Assembly (NCBI GenBank): GCA_029821455.1
Contig: JALGTI010000427.1
Span: forward strand, 1 to 6,812
Reading direction: 5' to 3'
Length of the DNA: 6,812 bases
Source of the DNA: Candidatus Zipacnadia bacterium
GTDB lineage: Bacteria; Armatimonadota; Zipacnadia; Zipacnadales; Zipacnadaceae
Shown here: positions 1-5,993 of the stretch, in pieces
Position numbering within the stretch: the stretch's first letter is position 1
Layout: every line of letters begins with the position of its first letter
The notes under the pieces: generated by a model
Told to the model about the DNA's origin: nothing
What the model saw: only the letters and a program-made list of their open reading frames with translations
Databases searched by the model: none
Position numbers and translations under genes: made by a program

Positions 1-1953
1 GCCGAGCGCACGGGCTGCGTAAGCGATGAAATTCACCAGGCCATCCACAATACCCAGATCGAAGAAGCGGCTGGTCTGGGCAATCAGCACCCGTGTGCCC
101 CAGCCAATCGCGTTCACAATGCCATCAATCACATAGATGTCCCAGAACCTGGAAGCCTGCGCCAGGCCGATGGTGCCGGCAACTACGGTATAGGCGTACA
201 CCTCATCAAAGTAGAACTTGCCCTTGGCCAGCGAATACAGCGGGTACAGCGGCTTCTTGATGAGGTCAACTGACAGCACGCGCCACTTGTAGATGGCCGC
301 TGACAGTAGCAGACCACCTATCGCCATCGCTATCGAGATAAGTGCGACGACCGGAATAAAGCCGCCCTCTGCCTGCCCGGCCACCTCCGTAGCGTGAACA
401 ACCGGCACAGCGGCAAGTTCCAGCCCGCCATACTGCACGAACTGGTGGAACAGATTGCCTCCTACCAGCGGCGTGCCCACCCAGCCCAGGAACACCGCAA
501 AGAACGCCAGCACCAGCAGCGGCACGGTCATAACCGGCGGGCTTTCGTGGGCCTGGGCAGCCGCCTCGGAGCGCGGTTCGCCGCTGAAGGTCAGGTAGCA
601 GCAGCGGCCCATATAGAACGCCGTCAGGAACGCGGCCGACTCAAGGCCGATGAAGAACACCCAGTAGGCCGAGTCGCTGACGGCATTATGCCACGCCGCG
701 GCCATAATCTCGTCCTTGGAGAAGAAGCCGGCAAACAGCGGGATACCTGCCAGGGCCAGCGTCCCACACCAGAAGGTGATAGCAGTGATGGGCATCTTCT
801 TGCCCAGTCCGCCCATCCTCCACATATTCTGCTCATCACCACAGCCGTGCATGACACTGCCAGAGCCCAGGAACAAAAGGGACTTAAAGAATGCGTGGCA
901 GATGAGGTGGAACACAGCCGCCACCAGCCCGACGACGCCCATCCCCAGAGCCGCCATCATATAGCCGAGTTGGGAGATGGTCGAGTAGGCCAGCACGCGC
1001 TTGATGTCGTGCTGAACGACGCCCAGTATCGCCCCCAGCAGGGCCGTAATGAGGCCGACGAATGCCACTACCAGCAGCGGTGTAAGGCCCCACAGCGCAC
1101 TGAACTCGTGCGCCGAGGGCACATAGAAGATCGTGAAGAGCCGAGCCACCATATACACGCCGGCTGCCACCATCGTGGCCGCGTGAATCAGGGCGCTGAC
1201 CGGGGTGGGGCCTTCCATCGCATCCGGCAGCCACGTATGCAGCGGGAACTGCGCGCTCTTGCCGATGGCCCCGCAGAACAACAGCACCGCAGCCAGGCTT
1301 GCCACGGAAAGTGGAATCAATCCGCTGCCGACGGCCTCAAATACCGCCCCAAAGTGCAGGCTTGGCACATAGGCGAAGACAATAAGAATCCCGATGGCAA
1401 AGCCGACATCACCGATGCGCGTGGTGATGAATGCTTTCTTCCCTGCATCGGCTGCCGATTTGCGCTCAAACCAGAACCCGATGAGCAGATACGAGCACAG
1501 ACCAACCAGTTCCCACGCGATATAAAGAACAATCAGGGTGTTAGCGATGACCAGAAGCAGCATTGAGCCGCAAAACAGCATCATATAAGCGAAGAAGCGC
1601 TGATAGCCATCGTCCCCATGCATATAGCCGATGGAGTAGATGATAATGCAGGTGGCGACGACGCTGACCATTGACGCCATCACTGCGCCCAGTGGATCTA
1701 CCGCATAGCCTACGAACAACTGCCGAGTGCCGATGGCCGCCCAGGGGGTGATGAAATCCACTGCCTCCGCCCCTCTGATGAGTTCAAATAGGCAGCCGAG
1801 GCTGAGGGGGATGGTGGCAGCGATGCCGGCTACGCCGATCCAGCCCACCTTCTCGCCCATCCTGCGCTTGAGGGCACTACCAAAGAAGATCAGCACCGCG
1901 CAGGCGATGAAGGGAAGAACCGGAATTATCCACGCTGTTTCCAGGAATGACAT
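1..1953 (-). CDS. nuoL: NADH-quinone oxidoreductase subunit L (NuoL), 3' end beyond window
   Basis: NuoL is the distal antiporter-like proton-pumping subunit of the complex I membrane arm. My reading gives 651 codons without a stop, running off the left edge. It begins MSFLETAWIIPVLPF and is hydrophobic throughout with many membrane segments. Hallmark residues are present: Glu148 in WELVGLCSYLL, Lys232 in GKSAQFPLHTWLPDAMEGP, His257 in ALIHAATMV, Lys357 in HAFFKSLLFLGSGS, and Lys413 in AGFFSKDEI. These match the Glu/Lys/His chain of the family. Residues from about 580 (KFYFDEVYAY) to the edge fit the region leading into the long lateral helix HL, so only the last few dozen residues should be missing. 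The start is the ATG 46 nt after the nuoK stop; no strong Shine-Dalgarno sequence is visible. The frame is intact, with no sign of decay. NuoM and NuoN resemble NuoL, but the KFYFDEVY extension and the position after nuoK identify NuoL. Confidence 0.96.
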   Translation of the reverse strand, partial: MSFLETAWIIPVLPFIACAVLIFFGSALKRRMGEKVGWIGVAGIAATIPLSLGCLFELIRGAEAVDFITPWAAIGTRQLFVGYAVDPLGAVMASMVSVVATCIIIYSIGYMHGDDGYQRFFAYMMLFCGSMLLLVIANTLIVLYIAWELVGLCSYLLIGFWFERKSAADAGKKAFITTRIGDVGFAIGILIVFAYVPSLHFGAVFEAVGSGLIPLSVASLAAVLLFCGAIGKSAQFPLHTWLPDAMEGPTPVSALIHAATMVAAGVYMVARLFTIFYVPSAHEFSALWGLTPLLVVAFVGLITALLGAILGVVQHDIKRVLAYSTISQLGYMMAALGMGVVGLVAAVFHLICHAFFKSLLFLGSGSVMHGCGDEQNMWRMGGLGKKMPITAITFWCGTLALAGIPLFAGFFSKDEIMAAAWHNAVSDSAYWVFFIGLESAAFLTAFYMGRCCYLTFSGEPRSEAAAQAHESPPVMTVPLLVLAFFAVFLGWVGTPLVGGNLFHQFVQYGGLELAAVPVVHATEVAGQAEGGFIPVVALISIAMAIGGLLLSAAIYKWRVLSVDLIKKPLYPLYSLAKGKFYFDEVYAYTVVAGTIGLAQASRFWDIYVIDGIVNAIGWGTRVLIAQTSRFFDLGIVDGLVNFIAYAARALG

Positions 1954-1999
1954 AGCTATCAATCGCAAGTAGCCAGGGCTGATGCCGAAGCCACTTCAC

Positions 2000-2329
2000 C
2001 TACCACTTCATCTTGTCCACTTCGTCCGGGTTGACCGTGGCCAGATTCCGGTACAGGTTGAGGATGATGGCCAGGCCGACCGCCGCCTCGCAGGCGGCCA
2101 GGGCGATAACGATGAGCGCAAAGACCTGCCCATCCAGGGCCGGCAGCCCCACCGCACTCCGGAACCGACCGAACGCCACCAGGTTGATGTTGGCGGCATT
2201 CAGCATCAGCTCGATCCCCAATAATACCGCCACAGCATGCTTGCGGGTGATCACCGCAAACATCCCCAGCCCAAACAGCAGCGCCGCCACGACCAGATAG
2301 TGAGTCAGCCCGACATCGAAGTAGGCCAT
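2000..2329 (-). CDS. nuoK: NADH-quinone oxidoreductase subunit K (NuoK)
   Basis: NuoK is the small MrpC-like membrane-arm subunit lying between NuoJ and the antiporter-like subunits; it is part of the proton path. The 109 residues match the usual length of about 100. Three hydrophobic helices are seen, roughly residues 9-27, 33-53 and 69-91. The two key membrane glutamates are present: Glu40 in LLGIELMLNAANINLVAFG and Glu81 in ALAACEAAVGLAIILNLYR. Two overlapping starts are possible. ATG at 2329 shares its A with the nuoJ stop (TGATG), and GTG at 2332 lies one codon upstream. A clear GGAGG sits 9 nt before the ATG and 6 nt before the GTG; I take the ATG but cannot exclude the GTG. Overlap with nuoJ implies coupled translation. 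The C-terminal tail PDEVDKMKW is polar. nuoL follows after 46 nt. Confidence 0.95.
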   Translation of the reverse strand: MAYFDVGLTHYLVVAALLFGLGMFAVITRKHAVAVLLGIELMLNAANINLVAFGRFRSAVGLPALDGQVFALIVIALAACEAAVGLAIILNLYRNLATVNPDEVDKMKW

Positions 2330-2840
2330 CACTGGTCGCCTCCCCTGGGCTCCGCAGCTTCGGAAGGAGGCGAAGAGGCCACGCCGGTCAGCTCAAATGC
2401 CAGCAGGTGCCTGGTCAGGAACATCTCACCGATGCCGGCCACGGCATCTGTGCCAAAGCTCCCGTGCTCCCCACCAATCAACCGGGGCAGGCTGGAAAAC
2501 ATAACACCGGCCAGCAGCGCGAATGTCATAAATCCGGCGCCAACTATGCCGGCCAACAGGTGCTGGCTGCCGGTCAGGATAATGCCACCCACCTGGCGCT
2601 GCAGCAGCAGCACCGCAAAGATGATCAGGACATTGATGGCGCCCACATAGACCAGTATCTGAATAGCCATTAGCAGGTGCCCACCGAGCAGGGCGAACAG
2701 GGCAGCGACGCCGGCCAGGGCAGTAGGAAGCAGGCCGCATGGATCACCTTGCGCGCCAGCACCACACCCACGGCGCTGCCCAGCGTCACCAGCGCCACCA
2801 GGTAGAAGGCTATGTTCTCAAACCACAGTTCAGGGCTCAT
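2329..2840 (-). CDS. nuoJ: NADH-quinone oxidoreductase subunit J (NuoJ), broken by a -1 frameshift and with an abnormal C-terminus
   Basis: NuoJ is the MrpE/G-like membrane subunit beside NuoH and NuoK; its third helix takes part in coupling quinone reduction to proton transfer. Reading starts at ATG 2840, 3 nt after the nuoI stop, and gives MSPELWFENIAFYLVALVTL and then KVIHAACFLL, a typical NuoJ beginning. From about 2720 this frame turns into Cys/Pro-rich nonsense and stops at TAA 2672-2670. Family sequence resumes one frame over as LAGVAALFALLGGHLL, MAIQILVYVGAINVLIIF and AVLLLQRQVGG. Joining the frames gives about 170 residues, a normal length. The frame holding the conserved part has an ATG at 2670 that overlaps the early stop (TAATG), so the locus can also be read as ORFs of 56 and 113 codons. 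A second oddity is the end: after LLAFELTGV the family has a hydrophobic fifth helix, but here the tail is ASSPPSEAAEPRGGDQ. The subunit's identity is certain; whether the lesions are real or sequence errors is not. Confidence 0.88.
2336..2373 (-). promoter_or_regulatory. Inverted repeat that could mask the nuoK ribosome binding site
   Basis: On the mRNA strand, TCGCCTCC (2373-2366) and GGAGGCGA (2343-2336) form a perfect 8-base inverted repeat with a 22-nt spacer. The second arm contains the nuoK Shine-Dalgarno core GGAGG. In a folded transcript the binding site would be paired until ribosomes translating the end of nuoJ opened it. This is a classic arrangement for translational coupling. 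The pairing is read directly from the sequence; the regulatory role is inference, and the stem may be a by-product of the odd nuoJ 3' end. Confidence 0.45.
2717..2723 (-). other. Probable single-base deletion (frameshift site) in nuoJ
   Basis: On the minus strand the reading frame passes from TTC CTA CTG into CCC TGG, while the family-like continuation is CTG GCC GGC GTC from 2718. One extra base, for example a G giving CTG GCC CTG GCC, restores FLLALAGVAALF with no other change. The site falls in a CTGCCCTGG context. It is not an obvious slippery heptamer of the X-XXY-YYZ type, so programmed -1 frameshifting looks unlikely. A sequencing or assembly indel, or a true mutation, fits better. Confidence 0.75.
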
Positions 2841-2843
2841 AAC

Positions 2844-3329
2844 CTACTTGACTCTCGACACCTCGTCAAACTCCAGCCCTCGTTCGGTGAGCTGCTCAAT
2901 GTTGCGGACCAGGTCGCGCGGGTCGTGAACCGAACACTCATAGTCCGGTGTCATCGTGAGCGCATCCACCGGGCAGACCTCCACGCAGATTCCGCAGTTC
3001 ATGCACAGCCCCACGTCAATGTAAAACTCAGCCGGGTAGCGCTCCTTACCCTTGCCTTCGGGCACCACACGAATGCAGCCATTGGGGCAGGAGCGTTCAC
3101 AGGTCTGACAGGCAATGCAGCGCAGCCGGCCCTTTTCCTTGTCGGTAATCAGGGCGAAGTCACCCTTGTAGCCAGGGCCAGGCTTGTAGTCCAGCGACTT
3201 ATCCTTATGCGGGTAACGCTCGCAGACCGTGGGCCGCCAGAAGTTCACCAGCGTGACCCAGTGGCCCTTGATGATGCTGACCACAGCCTCAGCAATCGTA
3301 CTTGTTATCGCCTTCTTCGCTCTTGCCAT
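2844..3329 (-). CDS. nuoI: NADH-quinone oxidoreductase subunit I (NuoI), ferredoxin-like two [4Fe-4S] subunit
   Basis: NuoI carries clusters N6a and N6b, which pass electrons along the peripheral arm to N2 in NuoB. The protein has 161 residues, the usual size. An N-terminal amphipathic stretch (residues 10-30, TIAEAVVSIIKGHWVTLVNF) anchors it on the membrane-facing side. Two complete CxxCxxCxxxCP motifs follow: Cys71-74-77-81 (CIACQTCERSCP) and Cys109-112-115-119 (CMNCGICVEVCP), then VDALTMTPDYE, typical of the family. The frame stays open upstream to 3434, but those 35 residues are the translated palindromic repeat at 3395-3466 and do not look like NuoI. I therefore start at ATG 3329 (MARAKKAI). 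ACGAGAA lies 5 nt before it in place of a strong Shine-Dalgarno sequence. nuoJ begins 3 nt after the stop. All eight cluster cysteines are present, so the protein should be functional. Confidence 0.96.
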   Translation of the reverse strand: MARAKKAITSTIAEAVVSIIKGHWVTLVNFWRPTVCERYPHKDKSLDYKPGPGYKGDFALITDKEKGRLRCIACQTCERSCPNGCIRVVPEGKGKERYPAEFYIDVGLCMNCGICVEVCPVDALTMTPDYECSVHDPRDLVRNIEQLTERGLEFDEVSRVK

Positions 3330-3341
3330 CGTGTTTCTCGT
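3330..3341 (-). promoter_or_regulatory. Weak ribosome-binding region of nuoI containing ACGAGAA
   Basis: ACGAGAA (3341-3335) ends 5 nt before the nuoI ATG. The same seven bases end 6 nt before the nuoH ATG. Only GAG resembles a Shine-Dalgarno core. It helps place the start here and not at the in-frame upstream ATGs. Its role is inferred only from position and recurrence. Confidence 0.35.
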
Positions 3342-3394
3342 AACAGAGACATCCTTCGTTGTGTCTCCAAAGAGCATTCCGTCTGAGGCGGTCT

Positions 3395-3466
3395 TGTAGG
3401 GGCGCGATTTATCGCGCCCTATCGGAGTTCTCAATCTGTCTGGGCGTGATGAATCACGCCCCTACA
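3395..3466. repeat. 72-bp REP/MITE-like inverted repeat pair in the nuoH-nuoI spacer
   Basis: Two 25-base arms, 3395-3419 and 3442-3466, are inverted copies of each other with 22 of 25 positions matching, separated by 22 nt. Both begin (outer end) TGTAGGGGCG. Each arm is itself a palindrome: GGGCGCGAT-TT-ATCGCGCCC on the left and GGGCGTGAT-GA-ATCACGCCC on the right, each a perfect 9-bp stem. The three differences between arms preserve pairing inside each arm, with C/G on the left replaced by T/A on the right. That suggests selection on the hairpins or recent transposition of a hairpin family. From memory, TGTAGGGGCG-type palindromes are widespread in several bacterial phyla. No coding content is credible here. 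Confidence 0.85.
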
Positions 3467-3525
3467 GAGGCACACAAAACACCTTGTTGAACGCAGACAT
3501 CCCCGCCCGTTCACCTATCCTCTTT

Positions 3526-3570
3526 CCCCCTCCCTACCCGCCCTGAGCCTGCCGAAGGACAGGGAGGGGG
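3526..3570. repeat. C/G-rich stem-loop downstream of nuoH
   Basis: CCCCCTCCCT (3526-3535) and AGGGAGGGGG (3561-3570) form a perfect 10-bp stem around a 25-nt loop. The loop includes CCTGAGCCTGCCGAAGG (3542-3558), which resembles a dispersed palindromic repeat I recall from many bacterial genomes. There is no T-tract after the stem on either strand, so it does not read as an intrinsic terminator. It sits 20 nt past the nuoH stop and could act as a 3'-end stabiliser of the upstream part of the message; that is inference. The rest of the nuoH-nuoI spacer (3330-3394, 3467-3525, 3571-3590) shows nothing I can name. Confidence 0.7.
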
Positions 3571-3590
3571 CCAGGGGGTAGATAAATCAT

Positions 3591-4667
3591 CTATACAAAC
3601 AGCACCGCCACACAGACAATCGCCAGCGCAATGAAGCCCACTGGTATCAGGAACTTCCAGGCCAGACCCATCAACTGGTCCACGCGCAACCGTGGCAGCG
3701 TCCAGCGAAACCATTGTAACAACAGCACGAAAGCAAACGACTTTAGCATTAGCCAGACAAAGCCTGGAATCGGGTCGGCGGCACCGATCGGCGACTGCCA
3801 GCCACCCAGGAACACCGCCGCCCCGAGCAATCCCACAAACCACATATGATCGAACTCGGTCAGGAAGAACAGCGCGAACTTCATCCCCGAGTACTCCGTG
3901 TGGAAGCCCCCCACCAGTTCGCTCTCGGCCTCCGGGAGGTCAAATGGCGTGCGGTTGACCTCCGCCGTCCCGCAGATAATAAACATAATGAACGGTATCC
4001 ACAGGTAGGGTTTGAAGACATACCAGGCCAGGATGCCGGGGCCCTGGGCCTCAACAATCCGGGTCAGCGACAGCGTACCAGCAACCATCACAACACATAC
4101 AAGCGCCAGCAGCAGGGGCACCTCGTAGCTGATGATCTGCGCTGCGCCGCGCATCGCCCCCAGCAGTGACCACTTATTGTTGCTCCCCCACCCGGCCATC
4201 ACAATGCCCAGTACGCCCACCGACGTGACCCCCAGCAGATACAACAGCCCCACATTGAGGTCCACATTGGCGGCCAGGGTGGCCTTCACATCCCACGGGA
4301 TCACGGCAAAGCCCAGCATGAAGGAAGTGAAGACCAGCACCGGCCCACACAGGTGCAGCCAGTAGTCGGCTCCCTGGGGGATGATGTCCTCTTTCTGCAG
4401 GAGCTTGAGGGCATCCATCGCAGTCTGGAACAGCCCTACCGGTCCGACCCGTGTTGGTCCCAGTCGCACCTGGATGTAGCCGGACACCTTCCGCTCCAGC
4501 CAGATAATGAACAGCGCCACCAGCAACGCAAGCACCAGCACCAGGATGGCCCCGATACCCCAGGCCAGGATGTCCACGAAGAGGGTAGGAATCCCGTGGC
4601 CCTGGCAGAATTCCTCTGACCAGGCGCGGACAGCAGCCCCAATTGCGTAGATGATGGACGTATTCAT
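3591..4667 (-). CDS. nuoH: NADH-quinone oxidoreductase subunit H (NuoH)
   Basis: NuoH is the membrane subunit that docks the peripheral arm and forms the entry channel and floor of the quinone cavity. It has 358 residues with about eight hydrophobic helices. Signature stretches are WLERKVSGYIQVRLGPTRVG (56-75) and the acidic loop AEVNRTPFDLPEAESELVGG (235-254), followed by FHTEYSGMKFALFFLTE. These are the most conserved parts of the ND1/NuoH family, and the C-terminus (LPRLRVDQLMGLAWKFLIP) is complete. The frame is open to an ATG at 4724, but those 19 extra residues are translated from the repeat element at 4679-4828 and are Arg-rich. The ATG at 4667 (MNTSIIYAIG) is the natural start, with ACGAGAA 6 nt before it. 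nuoD precedes by 170 nt and nuoI follows after 261 nt, both gaps filled with palindromes. The direct nuoD-to-nuoH order leaves no room for nuoEFG. Confidence 0.96.
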   Translation of the reverse strand: MNTSIIYAIGAAVRAWSEEFCQGHGIPTLFVDILAWGIGAILVLVLALLVALFIIWLERKVSGYIQVRLGPTRVGPVGLFQTAMDALKLLQKEDIIPQGADYWLHLCGPVLVFTSFMLGFAVIPWDVKATLAANVDLNVGLLYLLGVTSVGVLGIVMAGWGSNNKWSLLGAMRGAAQIISYEVPLLLALVCVVMVAGTLSLTRIVEAQGPGILAWYVFKPYLWIPFIMFIICGTAEVNRTPFDLPEAESELVGGFHTEYSGMKFALFFLTEFDHMWFVGLLGAAVFLGGWQSPIGAADPIPGFVWLMLKSFAFVLLLQWFRWTLPRLRVDQLMGLAWKFLIPVGFIALAIVCVAVLFV

Positions 4668-4680
4668 GCTCAGTTCTCGT
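4668..4680 (-). promoter_or_regulatory. Weak ribosome-binding region of nuoH abutting a repeat element
   Basis: ACGAGAA (4680-4674) ends 6 nt before the nuoH ATG and is identical to the heptamer before nuoI. The last two bases of the repeat element (AC at 4680-4679 on this strand) are the first two of the heptamer, so the element ends right at the translation start region. Function is inferred from position. Confidence 0.35.
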
Positions 4681-4828
4681 AGGACAGGCCTTCGCCCGCC
4701 GTGCCTACTCCGCCGTAGTAGCAACGGCTACGAAGACCGGAAGCGGGCTAGGGACTCCGCTGAAGCTATGTCCCTCTCGCGACAGCGGATGGCCCGCGAA
4801 GGCAGGACAGGCTGGAAGCCCGTCCTAC
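4679..4828. mobile_element. 150-bp MITE-like palindromic element between nuoD and nuoH
   Basis: The ends are imperfect inverted repeats: GTAGGACAGGCCTTC at 4679-4693, and GTAGGACGGGCTTC on the other strand from 4828 to 4815, differing by one substitution and one base gap. The interior contains further inverted pairs: GTAGC-AACG-GCTAC (4718-4731), AGGGAC/GTCCCT (4750-4755 with 4770-4775), TCCGCTG/CAGCGGA (4756-4762 with 4783-4789) and GCGGGC/GCCCGC (4743-4748 with 4792-4797). The right end is a 10-bp hairpin with one mismatch (4804-4826). No transposase or plausible protein is encoded, so this would be non-autonomous. It fills nearly the whole nuoD-nuoH spacer. No target-site duplication is obvious. 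Classing it as mobile is inference from the terminal repeats and the lack of coding content. Confidence 0.6.
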
Positions 4829-4837
4829 TGAGTTGTG

Positions 4838-5950
4838 TTATCTGTCAATATCTGGCAGCACGATGTCTATGCTTCCCAGAATGATGACAATGTCGGCGAC
4901 ATAAGCACCCCGCACGAGTTCCGGTAGCACCTGCAGGTTGTAGAAACTTGGCGCTCGCCAGTGTAGCCGCCACGGCTTCTCACTGCCATCGCTGACCAGA
5001 TAGCAGCCCAACTCCCCGCGTGGTGATTCGAGCCGCTCAAACACTTCCCCCACCACAGGCTTGAGCTTGCGCGGCACCTTCACATTGATCTCACCCTCAG
5101 GCAGCTTCTCCAGACACTGCTTGAGGATCCGCACACTCTGACGCATCTCCTCCACGCGCACGAGGTGCCTGGCGAACGCGTCGCCCTCTTCTTGCGTGGG
5201 AATGTCGAATTCAAGTTGCGGGTATATGGAATAGCCTACAACCCGCCGCACATCATACGGAATCCCTGAGCCACGGACATTGGGTCCGCTGATGCTGTAA
5301 CGCCGGCAAAGCTCCTGGCTAAGCTGCCCCGTACCCTCCAGCCGGTTACGGAAGATGACATTATAGGTCAGCAGGTCATCGTACTCTTTGATGCGGTCGG
5401 GGAAGTAGTCCAGGAACTCGGCCAGCTTATCGCAGAAGTGAGCCGGAAGGTCATTGCGCAGTCCGCCGATGCGCAGATAGTGATACAACAGCCGCTGCCC
5501 GCTGGTGTCCTCAAAGAGCTGCAGGACAACCTCGCGTTCGCGGAAACAGTACAAGAACGGCGTCCACGCGCCGCTATCCAGCCCCAGGCATCCGAAGTAG
5601 ACCAGGTGGCTGGCGATGCGATTCATCTCAGCCATAATGACGCGGATGTACTCGCAGCGCGGCGTGACCTCAATCCCACAGAGTTTTTCCACGGCTCGCA
5701 CGTAGGCAAACTCGTTGCCCATCGCGTTCAGATAGTCATAGCGGTCTGCGTAGGGCACATACTGCTGATAGGTGCTGGCCTCGGCGATCTTCTCCATCGA
5801 ACTGTGCAGATAGCCGATGTGTGGGACCGCCTCAACGACCCGCTCCCCATCAAGCGTCAGCACCAGTCTCAGCACCCCATGGGTGGAGGGGTGCTGGGGG
5901 CCCATGTTGATGAGCAGCTCTTCAGTTGGCAGGGCGGTTTGCGTTTCCAT
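4838..5950 (-). CDS. nuoD: NADH-quinone oxidoreductase subunit D (NuoD), 49-kDa quinone-site subunit
   Basis: NuoD, related to the large subunit of [NiFe] hydrogenases, forms the quinone-binding pocket with NuoB next to cluster N2. The 370-residue protein carries NMGPQHPSTHGVLRLVL, whose His20 and His24 line the quinone site, and Tyr73 in DRYDYLNAMGNEFAY, the tyrosine that contacts the quinone head group. Other family blocks are PHIGYLH (43-49), EMNRIASHLVYFG, TPFLYCFRERE and the C-terminal APSFYNLQVLPELVRGAY followed by IILGSIDIVLPDIDR. The nickel-site cysteines of hydrogenases are absent, as expected for complex I. It is separate from NuoC, unlike the NuoCD fusion of E. coli. The frame runs back to 6004, but that extension is the translation of paired hairpins (5965-6017). 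I place the start at ATG 5950 (METQTALPTEELLINMG), which fits the family N-terminus. A weak ACGACGAA lies 4 nt before it. Confidence 0.96.
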   Translation of the reverse strand: METQTALPTEELLINMGPQHPSTHGVLRLVLTLDGERVVEAVPHIGYLHSSMEKIAEASTYQQYVPYADRYDYLNAMGNEFAYVRAVEKLCGIEVTPRCEYIRVIMAEMNRIASHLVYFGCLGLDSGAWTPFLYCFREREVVLQLFEDTSGQRLLYHYLRIGGLRNDLPAHFCDKLAEFLDYFPDRIKEYDDLLTYNVIFRNRLEGTGQLSQELCRRYSISGPNVRGSGIPYDVRRVVGYSIYPQLEFDIPTQEEGDAFARHLVRVEEMRQSVRILKQCLEKLPEGEINVKVPRKLKPVVGEVFERLESPRGELGCYLVSDGSEKPWRLHWRAPSFYNLQVLPELVRGAYVADIVIILGSIDIVLPDIDR

Positions 5951-5964
5951 TGAGTTCGTCGTGG

Positions 5965-5983
5965 GGCAGGCGTCTCGCCTGCC
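5965..5983. repeat. Hairpin repeat just upstream of nuoD (first of a pair)
   Basis: GGCAGGCG-TCT-CGCCTGCC is a perfect 8-bp stem with a 3-nt loop. It begins 14 nt from the nuoD ATG on the mRNA side and would place a stable hairpin close to the translation start. It is read directly from the sequence and is of the REP-like type seen in the other spacers. There is no T-run, so it is not a terminator. Confidence 0.8.
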
Positions 5984-5993
5984 GCCGTTTCGT

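Noticed and set aside
394..1566. 390-codon open frame on the plus strand
   Set aside because: It is antisense to an intact nuoL frame, is rich in His, Gln and Arg, and shows no recognisable domain. It is an artefact of GC-rich codon use in nuoL.
2711..2730. Programmed -1 ribosomal frameshift in nuoJ
   Set aside because: No slippery heptamer is present at the junction, and NuoJ is not known to use frameshifting; a missing base is simpler.
2739..3386. 215-codon open frame on the plus strand
   Set aside because: It is antisense to nuoI and the start of nuoJ and runs into the nuoH-nuoI spacer. The opposite strand encodes all eight cluster cysteines of NuoI.
3330..3434. 35-residue N-terminal extension of nuoI
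   Set aside because: It is partly translated from the palindromic repeat at 3395-3466 and does not resemble NuoI; ATG 3329 gives the normal length.
3395..3466. CRISPR array
   Set aside because: There are only two repeat units, in inverted orientation with a 22-nt spacer; a CRISPR array needs several direct repeats.
3526..3570. Rho-independent terminator after nuoH
   Set aside because: The stem is strong but no T-tract follows on either strand, and the operon continues in the same direction with nuoI.
4668..4724. 19-residue N-terminal extension of nuoH
   Set aside because: It lies inside the 150-bp repeat element and is Arg-rich; ATG 4667 gives a proper NuoH N-terminus.
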